A stretch of DNA of 64,000 bases from Athripsodes cinereus. Lineage: Eukaryota > Arthropoda > Insecta > Trichoptera > Leptoceridae. The notes below the pieces were generated by a model that searched no databases, had not been told where the DNA came from, and saw only the letters and a list, made by a program, of their open reading frames with translations. Where the stretch lies: assembly GCA_947579605.1 (NCBI GenBank), contig OX388320.1, forward strand, positions 744,001-808,000. Reading direction: 5' to 3'. The translations under genes and the position numbers were made by a program. Of this stretch, positions 42,710-53,060 are shown one piece after another; position 1 is the first letter of the stretch, and every line of letters starts with the position of its first letter.

Positions 42710-42890
42710 GTGCAGGATCGTCGTTGTTGGTGCACTTAGGTCCAGTTAGTGCCATGGGTGCTAATGGAAGGGGGGTGTTTGGAAGATAATTGTGTTTAGG
42801 AAAATAACAGACTCCCCATTATAGAGGGTTACCGACCATAAAGTAAACTAGAGGGGGTAGTAATATTCTCCCTCTATGTACATACAGTTG
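42710..42890. other. GC-richer unassigned segment
   Basis: CTCGGACAGTGCAGGATCG, GGTCCAGTTAGTGCCATGGG, GGAAGGGGGGTGTTTGG, AGAGGGTTACCGACC and AGAGGGGGTAG are unlike the flanking DNA. No frame longer than chance and no known repeat. Confidence 0.35.
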
Positions 42891-43535
42891 GTGCATTCGT
42901 ACAATGAAAGTAATATAGGTAGACCATATTGAAAGATTTCGGGAAATTTATCAGAGATATTGATCGTAGATAAAATATAATAATACAAAAAATAATACAA
43001 CAGCAGTTTTGCTTTGTGCTCTTGAAATACTCGTACAATAGGATTATAGTCGTTGTTTTAGAGTAAAGCTTTTTAAATATGATCGTTTTTATAGTTGCAA
43101 TAACTTTTTATACATACCATACCAGGCTCTTCTTATATAATTATAGTTTCAATTAATCATCTATATAGCTTTGACTGAATATAATGGAGTTTTTTTTCTC
43201 AAATAAACACAAAACTAAATTTGGGAGTTTTGGAAAGTGTGGGTGTTCTCAAAACACAAAAACATCATGTGTTAAACTTTGATAATATCTTCATTCAGCA
43301 AGGTATAGCTACCACCAATCTTGAATGCACAAGGAGGATTTCCTATATTATGTCAATTAATAGCAGTAACTAGCTGTCGAGAAGATATTTATTTTTATTT
43401 GATTGTATTTCTCTTTTTCAATCATATAATTTTATAAAATCACAACTCATAAAACCAGAAAAGTACAAATAAAATGACAGTTAATAAATAGAGAAATAAA
43501 AATAATTAATATAATCACATAATTTTGTAAACGTG
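42891..43535. other. AT-rich spacer
   Basis: TATAATGGAGTTTTTTTTCT at 43183 resembles the sequence beside the 25.4-kb palindrome. Nothing else. Confidence 0.4.
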
Positions 43536-43675
43536 GTTAGATGGAAGAAATCACTACATAGTGATAATTTCGTCACTCCATATTATCATTACATTTTTGA
43601 TTTTATATTGTTTTGTACAACACGAGTATATTATATATTGATGATGTGCAAAGAATAAATAAATAAAATAAATAA
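43536..43675 (+). repeat. LINE 3' tail, 'GATGTGCAAAAAGAATAAATAA' family
   Basis: GGTTAGATGGAAGAAATCAC, hairpin ATCACTACATAGTGAT, then TGATGATGTGCAAAGAATAA and an ATAAATA run. Confidence 0.7.
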
Positions 43676-44149
43676 ACATTTGCTTGCTCAGCAATTATAA
43701 AAATTGCACCTAGGTGTTAACAACATAATAATATTCGCAATAAAATACAATTGGCTCTCCTGCAATATTTTACTATGTGTACATATATCTAACACTGATT
43801 GATTATGTATTCCAAGGGTTGTTATTCCTTATTAGTTGAGACACGTGCCAATGCCAATACTTTGATTTGGTCCTGTCTCCTTATATTATCATTCTGTGTG
43901 GTATCGCAAGGGGATCTTCCCTTTCTTCCAGACTTCATATTATTATTGTTTATCTTATATTTTCTACGCATCGTATCTGCAGTATACATATTTATATTAT
44001 ATTTGGCAGAATTATGTATATCTACCTTAAAAACAGCTGCGACTCGAGTTTATTGTATTTCACTGCAATACTTAATTATTTACAATATATTAAATTACTT
44101 TTTTTTAAAGCATGATAAAGAGGATCTACTTATCTGAATGAGGGGGTGT
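43676..44149. other. AT-rich spacer
   Basis: Overlapping frames of 112 and 82 codons at 43799-44137 are hydrophobic and motif-less; probably chance. Confidence 0.4.
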
Positions 44150-44400
44150 GGGACACCGCACATCGGACACCGAGGGGGTGTGGGCTTCCGAGAACCATAT
44201 TGCTTGATCACGTGGATCGAATAGTCAAGGATGGCCGGGTACTGAGTTAGAGATATCGGCGTGCGTGTTCAGAAATTGTATGAAGGTAGAAGAAACGACA
44301 GAAGTATGTTTGGGTAGATCTGTATGGCGTTCCATTCTCTTTGCCTACTCTACTAAGAATATGGTTTGAATGATCAGTATAGTATAACAAATCACTTTTA
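44150..44400 (+). pseudogene. RTE-type LINE 3' fragment
   Basis: CTTGATCACGTGGATCGAAT (LDHVDRI), GTCAAGGATGGCCGGGTACT (VKDGRVL), then ATGGCGTTCCATTCTCTTTG and ATCAGTATAGTATAAC. Same order as the RTE ends at 33.5 and 53.7 kb, with stops. Confidence 0.7.
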
Positions 44401-44414
44401 TTAATTAACCATTC

Positions 44415-44570
44415 AAAATACGTAGTTAGATGGAAGAAATCACTATATATAGTGATAATCTCCCCACTGCATATCATCACATTTTTTGTAATGTAAACTG
44501 ATTTGTTGATTTTGTTATGTGAATGATGATGTGCAAGAAGAATAAAATAAATAAATAAATAAAACGAAAC
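44415..44570 (+). repeat. LINE 3' tail, 'GATGTGCAAAAAGAATAAATAA' family
   Basis: TTAGATGGAAGAAATCACTA, hairpin ATCACTATATATAGTGAT, ATGATGTGCAAGAAGAATAA and an ATAAATA run. Confidence 0.7.
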
Positions 44571-45011
44571 CTCAAAAATGTAGAGATAAACATTTTTACA
44601 ATTATATTATACTTTACTTATGTAGGTACCTCAAATTCCTATGAGTTTTTTCAATCATATTTTAAGACTTCCTATTAGATTTTCATAAGGATTAGCTCAT
44701 CAGGGCTTTTTTCACAATTTCCCCTTAAATTGACGTAGAATATGTGTTTGTATATAATGATGAATGTAATTGCATATAAATCTGAACTAACAGCTGGTGG
44801 TTCCAGACGATTCATATGAATTTTATTACAACCAACACCCAACAAGACGACCGTTATTATACTTAAACCCGTACCTTAATCCTAGAATAAATGTTATTAC
44901 GTGTGGCTAAGTAGCACGTCATGCATATAAATCAGCATGTTTTTGTATCTGTTTTTAAATTATTCCTGACTATCAATTTGTTGGCTGTGCGACATATTAT
45001 GTGCGACTTGT
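44571..45011 (+). other. Upstream region of the 45-kb LINE
   Basis: No ORF1 is visible; frames are short. It holds GGCTAAGTAGCAC (44905-44917) within a block also found upstream of the LINE at 55.1 kb (54583-54595). It may be 5' UTR or degraded ORF1. Confidence 0.4.
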
Positions 45012-48000
45012 GTGTTTAAGTGTTATAAAATTACCTCCACCTGTTCACTAGATTCAGGTGTGCAGCAGAATTTATTGGAAGATATAGATAGTAATTATAA
45101 TATCAAGGAATGTATTTGTCGCACGGCTGATCAGTGTAACTATATGCTTAATTCTTGTGATGATTATTTGATGGTGATGCACTCTAATATTAGAAGTATG
45201 CAGAGAAATTTTGACGAGTTTTTGGTACATCTTAGTTGTTTGAATAAAAGGCCAGATTGCATAGTTTTATCCGAGGCTCACTTGAGTCATGACAGTCCTG
45301 ATTACCACATGACAGAGTACACATATCATGCGACTTCACATGTTATCAATAGGAATAGTGGTATAGCTGTATTTACACACAACGTGAATAGTGTCGAATG
45401 TAGTGAGGTACAAATAAATAAGGTGAATTGTTTGCATATTCAATTGAAAAAGTCTGACAGGGATTATCATATATTTGCTTTGTATAGGACTCACGGCTCA
45501 GTTGTCGAGGAATTTATAAATGATATTAGGGAATTACTTCTGCAGTACAGAGGTAAAAACGTGATTGTAACGGGCGATATCAATGTTAACGTGGCTGATG
45601 ACTGCTTTAGTATAGAAAAAAACAATTATTTGAACACAATGGCGGAGCTAAATTATAAACTATGCTCGAGGTTATATACTAGAGAAGTGGATGGTCAAAG
45701 ACCATCATGTTTGGATCATTTCTGGACGAATACTTCACTCGATAGGTTGACAAATGTGCGGTGTATCGTATGGGCAAATAATATAACAGATCATCACACA
45801 AGTATTTTCTTGGAAAATATAAATAATTGTAAACTTGAACGTAGATCTGTGAAATCAACTTTAACTAAAATAGATATGAAAAAACTGAAAGTAACACTTG
45901 AGGCAGAGTCTTGGGACTCAACTTTAGATTCATTAGATACTAATATCTGTGCTTCAGAGTTTTATAATACGCTTGCATCGCACATATCTCGAGCTACGTA
46001 TACATTAGACATAAATCAGAATGTAAAGAGTAAACTTAAAGTTATTGCACCATGGATGACAGTTGGACTAGTAGCTTCAGTTAGACACAGGGAAAAATTA
46101 TATAGATTAACTAAGAAATTCCCCCATGATTTGCTGGCTAGGAATACTTTCAGAAAATATAGAAATGTATTAACAACTGTTATTAGAGAGTCTAAAAATG
46201 AATACTATTCGGGCAAACTGAGCAAAGCTGGCTCATGTAGTCGTAAGGTATGGGGAGTTGTTAATGAAGTTATTAACAAAAGAGCAAAAAATGTAGACAT
46301 CAAAGAGATACAACTGAATTCCGAAGTGTGTAGTATGCGTGAACAGCCGGATGTAATTGTAAATGGATTCAACTCCTTTTTCACTCAGGTGGGAAAGAAT
46401 CTTGCTAGTGAAATAAAACCTAGGGCTGTGAGTGAGGTCTGTGCCTCCGGTATGAGTCTGCATTATTCTCTTAATAGATTTGAGCAGATCAATTCTGACG
46501 TAGTACTGAAAGAGATACAGGGTTTGAAAGGTGGCAGCTCTCCAGGTTTTGATGGTGTGAGTGTTAGTATTTTAAAGGAAAATTCTCAATACCTTAGTCA
46601 CCCTATAGCACATATTATAAATGTAAGTTTGAAAAACGGATCCTTTCCAGCTTTATATAAGATATCACACGTGACACCCGTCTACAAATCAGGAGATCGC
46701 ACGAATATTGGCAACTACAGGCCGATCTCTGTTATCTCCAATATAGCTAAGATCTTTGAGAGAGTTGTTAAACGGCAAATGATCAATTATTTGGACTCAA
46801 ACAAGATCATACATGATAATCAGTTTGGTTTTAGACAGGGAATGGGAACTGATGATGCTTTGGCCAGACTTACAACAGTGGTTAATCAGTCTCTTGATGA
46901 GGGAGAAAAGTGTATGGGATTATTTGTGGATCTAAGAAAGGCTTTTGATAGCATAAGTCACAGTAGGCTACTAGATAAATTATACCAATTAGGAATTAAG
47001 GGAAAAGCGGCAAATTGGCTTCAAAGTTATCTTTTTCAAAGAGAACAGAGAGTTAAGATCAATTCCTTTCTCAGTGAACCATTAACCTCTGAGTTCGGGA
47101 TCCCACAGGGTACAGTACTGGGACCAATCTTATTTATTATCTATGTTAACCAAATATTTGAACTCCCACTGAAGTCGACGGTACTTTCATTTGCGGATGA
47201 CACCGCATTGATTGTCCGTGGCAAGACGTGGAATGAGGTTGCGAATACTGCGAATAGGGAAGTGAATATGCTAAAAAATTGGTTCGATGAAAATTTACTA
47301 TCCCTTAATGCTGAAAAAACAAATTATGTCAATTTTTCAATTAATGTAAGAGGTAAACCCACAAGAAATCTTAATATAAGAATTCATGATAGCTCTTGTC
47401 AGAACGAATCTGAACAATGTATAAATACTAATTGTGTTACACTAAAAAATGTTGACAGGGTTAAATATCTCGGGGTATTAATAGACTCTCATATGAAATG
47501 GAAGGATCATATACAGGCTACTGTAAATAGAGTGAGAAAGCTATTTTATGTTTTTTACAGACTCCGAGATATTATGCAAGTGAAACAATTAAAAGATATA
47601 TACTATTCTCTTGTTCAGTCGGTCATACAGTATGGCATCTTGGCATGGGGTGGTGCTTACAAGAACAGCGTCTATTCACTGGGTGTCAATCAGAGAAGTG
47701 TTATGAAGATAATTCTTAGAAAGCCTTTTGACTACCCGACCCTGAAACTTTTTAAAGAGCTTGCGGTCCCCTCCTTGGAATGCCTTTATAAGAGGAAGGC
47801 AGTATACCAAGTTTGTAAGGAATACTTTATTCAAAAACTGCACCCGCTGGGGAGTATTAGTGAGTGTCCAAGGTTAGGAGGCCGAATAAAAGTGCCTGCA
47901 AAGAGGACAGCTGCTGGACAACACCACTACACATATCTTGGGGTGGGATGGTACAATGGCTTAAAAAAAGAGAATAAATTTAAGTATTCGGATGATTTAA

Positions 48001-48038
48001 ATACATTTAAACTGAATATAAAAAAGGTAATTCAATAA
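45012..48038 (+). CDS. CR1/L2-group LINE ORF2: endonuclease and reverse transcriptase, 1008 aa
   Basis: The protein would nick target DNA and reverse transcribe the element RNA. Endonuclease: MHSNIRSM (about residue 57), LSEAHLS (about 88), VTGDINVNV (about 187) and TDHH (about 260). RT: GSSPGFDGVSV (about 509), YRPISVISNIAKIFE (about 569), NQFGFRQGMGTDDA (about 602), LFVDLRKAFDSISH (about 637), GIPQGTVLGP (about 696) and catalytic FADD (about 726). The C-terminus has QYGILAWGGAY and TYLGVGWYNGLKKENKFK. Length fits a full ORF2 and there are no stops or frameshifts. FADD and the motif style suggest the CR1/L2/Kiri/Daphne group; exact clade needs a tree. The first ~45 residues, before the endonuclease, have no domain and the true start could be a later ATG. 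Confidence 0.9.
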   Translation: MFKCYKITSTCSLDSGVQQNLLEDIDSNYNIKECICRTADQCNYMLNSCDDYLMVMHSNIRSMQRNFDEFLVHLSCLNKRPDCIVLSEAHLSHDSPDYHMTEYTYHATSHVINRNSGIAVFTHNVNSVECSEVQINKVNCLHIQLKKSDRDYHIFALYRTHGSVVEEFINDIRELLLQYRGKNVIVTGDINVNVADDCFSIEKNNYLNTMAELNYKLCSRLYTREVDGQRPSCLDHFWTNTSLDRLTNVRCIVWANNITDHHTSIFLENINNCKLERRSVKSTLTKIDMKKLKVTLEAESWDSTLDSLDTNICASEFYNTLASHISRATYTLDINQNVKSKLKVIAPWMTVGLVASVRHREKLYRLTKKFPHDLLARNTFRKYRNVLTTVIRESKNEYYSGKLSKAGSCSRKVWGVVNEVINKRAKNVDIKEIQLNSEVCSMREQPDVIVNGFNSFFTQVGKNLASEIKPRAVSEVCASGMSLHYSLNRFEQINSDVVLKEIQGLKGGSSPGFDGVSVSILKENSQYLSHPIAHIINVSLKNGSFPALYKISHVTPVYKSGDRTNIGNYRPISVISNIAKIFERVVKRQMINYLDSNKIIHDNQFGFRQGMGTDDALARLTTVVNQSLDEGEKCMGLFVDLRKAFDSISHSRLLDKLYQLGIKGKAANWLQSYLFQREQRVKINSFLSEPLTSEFGIPQGTVLGPILFIIYVNQIFELPLKSTVLSFADDTALIVRGKTWNEVANTANREVNMLKNWFDENLLSLNAEKTNYVNFSINVRGKPTRNLNIRIHDSSCQNESEQCINTNCVTLKNVDRVKYLGVLIDSHMKWKDHIQATVNRVRKLFYVFYRLRDIMQVKQLKDIYYSLVQSVIQYGILAWGGAYKNSVYSLGVNQRSVMKIILRKPFDYPTLKLFKELAVPSLECLYKRKAVYQVCKEYFIQKLHPLGSISECPRLGGRIKVPAKRTAAGQHHYTYLGVGWYNGLKKENKFKYSDDLNTFKLNIKKVIQ

Positions 48039-48358
48039 GAAAGATGTGTATGAGGTCAAGTGATTGTGTCGTTGATGATAGGTTTGTCGTTGTTTTTTGT
48101 TGTTGTTGTTTTTGTTTATTTTGTAAAATTGTGGTAAATGGATTAAGTGTGTGATGTTCTATAATGATTAGGTTTGATCGAATTTGTTTGATTATTAGTA
48201 AAAACCCTATAACCCCTCAAAGCACGAGCTCTGCTCAATTTTGAGGGTAAAAAAAAAAAAAAAAAAAAACAGATAATATAAAGATTTGTATAATTGTGCT
48301 TATTGTATATTTGTATGTGTTTATTATTATCTCTCAATAAAAATTTGAAATTTGTTTT
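48039..48358 (+). other. 3' UTR of the 45-kb LINE
   Basis: Contains CCCTCAAA (about 48214) pairing with TTTGAGGG (about 48240) across a GCACGAGCTCTGC loop, an internal A-run (48250-48268), then CTCAATAAAAATTTGAAATTTG near 48333-48357, probably the real end with short-repeat tail. The stem-loop recurs at 1551-1585 (minus). Confidence 0.65.
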
Positions 48359-48407
48359 CGGCTTGTCTTGCCATTGAAATATTGAGAAACGATAGTACAT
48401 TGTCAGG

Positions 48408-48510
48408 ACAGTGGATGACCTGTTCAGAGCAGCACAGGACAGGGAGGTTTTCGCCGGAGTGATCGCCAACGTCGGGGGGACCTGACATGGCACAGAAAGA
48501 AGAAGAAGTA
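48408..48510 (+). pseudogene. RTE-like LINE C-terminal tip with (GAA)n tail
   Basis: Frame 48411-48485 encodes VDDLFRAAQDREVFAGVIAN then VGGT and a stop; 'AAQDR..W...VANVG' is a common end of arthropod LINE proteins. It is followed by CATGGCACAGAAAGAAGAAG. The minus-strand frame through it is a shadow. Confidence 0.7.
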
Positions 48511-48539
48511 CATTGTCATAATTTATGTTTGTGAAAATA

Positions 48540-48777
48540 AGAATTATTGTATAAAATATAATAAAACACTGTTTTTTTGTTTCACATTAATGAATACAAA
48601 GTTTACCACAATTACGCCTTGCGCTTTTGCCAATAAATTAGCATCATCAGGGCGGAGTATTAACTCTTAAATGTTTCTACTCCGCCCTGATGATGCCAAT
48701 TTATTGGTGAAAGCGCTAGGCGTAATTGTGGGATACTTTTTATACATTAATGTGAAACAAAAAACAGTGTTATATTA
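48540..48777. mobile_element. Palindromic Penelope pLTR-like repeat (left arm and part of right arm)
   Basis: Left arm about 48540-48658, right arm about 48677-48777 and continuing after the Helitron at 49045-49060. Both arms carry a CTGATGATGC, AATTTATTGG, AAAGCGC core: on the plus strand CTGATGA 48687-48693, hairpin CCAATTTATTGG and GAAA 48709-48712; on the minus strand CTGATGA 48644-48650 with AAAA in place of GAAA. CTGATGA-hairpin-GAAA is the hammerhead layout. Confidence 0.65.
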
Positions 48778-49044
48778 TCTATATAAATAAAAATGAGTTG
48801 ACCATGTATGTTCCCCAAAAACTTGAGAAGGGCTGATCCGAATTGGCTGATTCTTTTTTTGTTGTGTTCGTAATTATCAGGAGACGGTTTGCATGAAAGA
48901 ATTTTTTTGGCAAATCCAACGGACAAGTCGGAAATTTGGATTGTATTTTTGTATGAAAGTGACGTTTGTATAACCGCTGTCACGTATTGCCATAACGATT
49001 ATTTCTTTTAAGTCACCCTGGCGACGCCGGGTAGGAACATCTAG
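48778..49044 (+). mobile_element. Non-autonomous Helitron, 267 bp
   Basis: Begins TCTATATAAATAAAAATGAG and ends GGGTAGGAACATCTAG, so it has 5' TC and 3' CTAG (CTRR) ends and lies between A (48777) and T (49045), the Helitron AT target. Near the 3' end ACCCTGGCG and CGCCGGGT (49014-49032) form the expected hairpin about 9-12 bases before CTAG. The start resembles known insect Helitrons. No Rep/helicase frame. Confidence 0.8.
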
Positions 49045-49060
49045 TATTTTATATTATTGA
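49045..49060. repeat. End of the palindrome's right arm, displaced by the Helitron
   Basis: TATTTTATATTATTG continues the complement of the left arm (TTGTATAAAATATAATA) exactly where the Helitron interrupts it. Confidence 0.6.
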
Positions 49061-50793
49061 AATGTTGTTTCACAATGTCAACACCGAAACATTAAATTCA
49101 AAGAATTATTGTCGTTATTGATTAGGTGTACCAAAAAGCAAATTGTTAAGTTTAAGAGGTGTTAGATTTTGGCATAACTTTATTCTCAGACATGTTAAGT
49201 TAGGTTTGGTTTGGTATGGATAATAAGTCTGGCCTAAATACGCGTTATTTTATTAGTATGAGTGATTATGAATAAATGTTATAGCACTGCATTGTTAAGG
49301 GCTTTGCTAATGGGCTGCTCAGACCAGTATATGATATTGTTTTTGCACAACAACTCAATATGATGTTGTTATTATGCCTATTTAATGGTTATAATAAATA
49401 CATGAAGCACATTAAGTCCCCGTTTCATTATGAATAATGTTCACTTAAGTAGATGTAATTCGGCACTTCTGCTAATGCGTGTTGCTCATTTCTGGTGGCT
49501 GTTGGGAAATTATTATGTATTTATTATGATTGGGAGAAGAGGTGGTTAACCTTAAGATATTTTCATTAACACTTAAGCGATAAATACCTTGAGGGTTATT
49601 CGAAACGTAGTCTTAAAGAAGGATATTAATATTTCATGGGTTTTTTTGCCTTAAGAGAAGAAGGAGATATCTTCAAAATGTAAAAGATGCAATTATGGTA
49701 GGTATAATACGTCGATGATAGTACCTATAATCAAACAGATATTATTTTTTGATCGTTTTGTGGTAGAATCACCGCAAGGACGTTTTTTCATCAAATCACG
49801 AATGTTTCGAAATGCCGAAAGCTTGTATGTTATTTGGAAATCTTTGTTATCTTTATAATTTTGATTAATTTATTTTTAGATTACCGATATTCTTTTTCCT
49901 TTTATAGTAGATCCAAGGATCTGTGTAAGGTGCAGAGTACTTCAGGAATACTGAACTTAAAATAACGCGTAGTGTTTTCATATCTAGTATAAAATCTAAG
50001 AATATTGATTCATCCATAAAATCACACATTATACCAAAACTTTTGAAAACTGCATTATTCTTTTTTTTTTAATTAAATGCTGAAACATATAAAGTACAAT
50101 TTTAATTTGAAAGGAGGAGATGATAATGAGAAAACACAACAATTAAAATTTATCTATTTCTGATTCGTATTCAATAATCGGGAATTAACAATAACCTAAT
50201 AAAGGTGAATTGATTTAACAGTATGTGATTTATAATATTTGATTTGCTTTGTCTTGTTGTTATTAATGCATCGATGATATTTTGTACGTATTATCTATTG
50301 TCTCTGATTTGTCGTTTCTGTGACTCGGGGTGGAATAATCATCTGCCATCTTCAGAACATCCAGAATACCTCCCCTGTTCTTCTCCAACAACCCTATCAC
50401 TGCCAGTGATGCATTAAATGCTAACCCTAATTTCTACTACGCTCTCTGAACTTTCTCTTTGATCAATATATATTTATATCAAAGAGAAAATAATTGATCT
50501 TGCAGGTATGTAACAGGTTTAGCTGTTTTCTATTTGTTTACTCTCAATTAAATAATAAATCAATTGCATTAAAGATGAATTTAATAATTGCGTGTTAATA
50601 TAAAGCGATATATGTACGCCTTTTTCAATTTTGGAGTGGGTATACTTAGAAATAACAGAGTTCATTCATATCCTTAGAGTCCCTGGAATTGAATTGGGTA
50701 GAAGTATTTTATTGGTATTTTTTTTTAAACTTCACATCTATTAAAAAATTGTTGAGAATACAGTTTTGAGTTTAACCAATACTTTTAAAGCAA
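49061..50793. other. AT-rich spacer
   Basis: No supported gene or repeat. Confidence 0.45.
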
Positions 50794-50857
50794 CCTGGGT
50801 TTCAACATTCGATGTCTTTGTCAAATTTTGATAAAGATATCGAATATCGAAACCCGG
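50794..50857. repeat. 64-bp tight hairpin
   Basis: GGGTTTCAACATTCGATG... folds onto ...ATATCGAATATCGAAACCC with about five mismatches and almost no loop. No known family; could be a small foldback or a hairpin RNA precursor. Confidence 0.65.
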
Positions 50858-52674
50858 ATCCCGTTAATGAAGTGTCGGTCACACCCAAAACCGTATATTC
50901 AATCGTTATTATTGAAATTCTGTAATTTTTTTAGTGATTTGTGGGAGACATCATAATCGTAAAATAATGCAATAAAATAATTAAATGAAACTATTTGAAA
51001 CTCATAAGGTACTAATTCTTTGTAGGTAGGTACATCAGTGGTGTACATTACGTTTTTAATTTTAACGAAAATTTTCTAAACACATTATTTTTGATGAAAT
51101 AAATACAAAGTATTACAAATTCAACCTTCCTTTTAAATCGGAGTGAAATATTTATCAAATGAAATTTGAAGCTACTAGAACATTAAGAATCCAAAGCATG
51201 ACAGGTACACACAACAAAATAACGAAAACTTTATTTGCTTATTCAACCAAAGCTCAACTTTGAAATCAAAGCTTGCATTTAAATTACAGTAATTATTATT
51301 ATTATTGTACATACATTAGTTGCAGAGATACGGGATTGATACAGTATAGTCTATTTTCAGATCAGTAATATCAATTTACCTTTGATTGCGATCTTGTTTT
51401 ATTATTCCAAAAGTCAATCATTTGATTCCTTTGTAAAAGAACTTCTAACGTCAGATCGAAAATGATTCGAGTTACAAAAGAAACCAAATGTTAAATCAAT
51501 TCTTTAAATTCCTTTTTGTATGAGACTTTATTGTAATTGGTCAAAAAACACAGCGATTAATTTTGCCTGCAAAGTTCTGAATACATGGATGATCCTTTTT
51601 ATCTGAAGGTGAAAAATGTAGTGAAAGAGGTTGCTTCATAAGCACAATATGCGAATGTCTGCCTGTTTCCATTCTGTACTTTAAAGAGGAGCGTAAGAGA
51701 AAAATGAACGCACCATTATAAAAGAAAATTGTTGTGAACACCATTCATTATTATCTTAGCCGTCTTAAACATAAAATAAAACTATAAAATACTCTTTCTA
51801 TACGAAATTTTCGATTTCGGCCAATATTAAGCCGAAAATTTTATCGATCGAAATTATCTAAAACAGCAATTTCATCGAGCTACATAGAACTAATACTTAT
51901 ATTTTCGCCGTCCACACATCAATCACACATATTGTATTGAATTTCATTCAAACCATTTGATTTCTACGTCGTTGGTTCATTTCAAATGAAATGTTGCGGT
52001 GAAATTTCAACTAGCAAAGGTAATGGATTGTATTATATTCTTCCGTGATTGGCACAGAGATAGCCTGACAATGGTAATTATTATTTTGCCAATATTGTTA
52101 GTCAACAACGTATAGCTTCTTTAGACTTATTGATTATGAAACAATTATTCGTTTTTGTCGGTGATTGTTTGTCACATTTATTTTATTATTATTGTGAAGA
52201 ATATTGCTGGTGTAGTTGTTGAAAAGATTAGTGAAAACAAAAAAAATGTTTATACGTTCGTATAAATACAAACTATTATCTTTTTCAATTCGCTTTCATA
52301 TTATTTATTTATAAAGGTACTTCTTCAATGAAATATTTTGATGGAATGATTGATTTCATATTATATTCTATGAAAAGTTATAAAAGAATATATTTACATA
52401 TTATTATTATTACTCTGCGATCTCCATTGAGACGTTTACTTTATTGAAAAGCTTTTATGAATATCTACATACGAAGTATTGATATATGTATATTATCAAG
52501 TTAATTCATATTGGCACATATCCACATTATTTCTATTCACCTTAAAGCTCTGTTGGAAGATTGAGTCAATGTCAGCTACAAATTTTATCCACCTCACACG
52601 AACAAATCAATTTTAAACATCGCTTACTTATTATACATCAACCGATTTAATATTTGCTTACTGAAGAGGACATC
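50858..52674. other. AT-rich spacer
   Basis: No supported gene; frames are chance-length. Confidence 0.45.
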
Positions 52675-52850
52675 GAAGGAGTGTAGTCAAAAGATTCCGC
52701 ACGTGGGGGTTTTGGCCGGCCAGTCCTTCAGACTGCCCATCATGGCACCTCTTGTGTGGACAAATTTGTTAGTGTAGAAATTTAATCGGATAAATGGAAG
52801 TCCCCAGACTTCTGAGCTATCCGGGTGGACGGTGTGTCTCCTTCAATGAA
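52675..52850 (+). repeat. Dispersed repeat, plus copy
   Basis: 52772-52850 (AAATGGAAGTCCCCAGACTT, CCGGGTGGACGGTGTG, TCCTTCAATG) is matched in reverse at 58602-58680. The preceding 100 bases are GC-richer (GGGGGTTTTGGCCGGCCAG) and probably the same element. No domain recognised. Confidence 0.6.
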
Positions 52851-52979
52851 CAGGTATTTACGTTAATTAAATGTTGATATCCGGTAACTATTCAGCATCC
52901 GCGTATAAAAACAAATAGAATACTCATTAGAATATTCATTGTTATAGGAAAATTGTATGATATTATTGAAAATTAATTC

Positions 52980-53060
52980 ATTTATTTATTTATTTTATTC
53001 TTTACTGTACATTGTTTACAATAAAACAAATTATAGATAGAAGAAAAATAAAAAAAAATT
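52980..53060 (-). repeat. LINE 3' tail, same terminus as 41935
   Basis: TTATTTATTTATTTTATTCT then TACTGTACATTGTTTACAAT; minus-strand (AAATA)n end. Confidence 0.55.

Noticed and set aside
43799..44137. Hydrophobic 112-codon frame resembling a membrane protein
   Set aside because: Hydrophobicity follows from T-rich DNA; no conserved motif and an overlapping frame looks the same.
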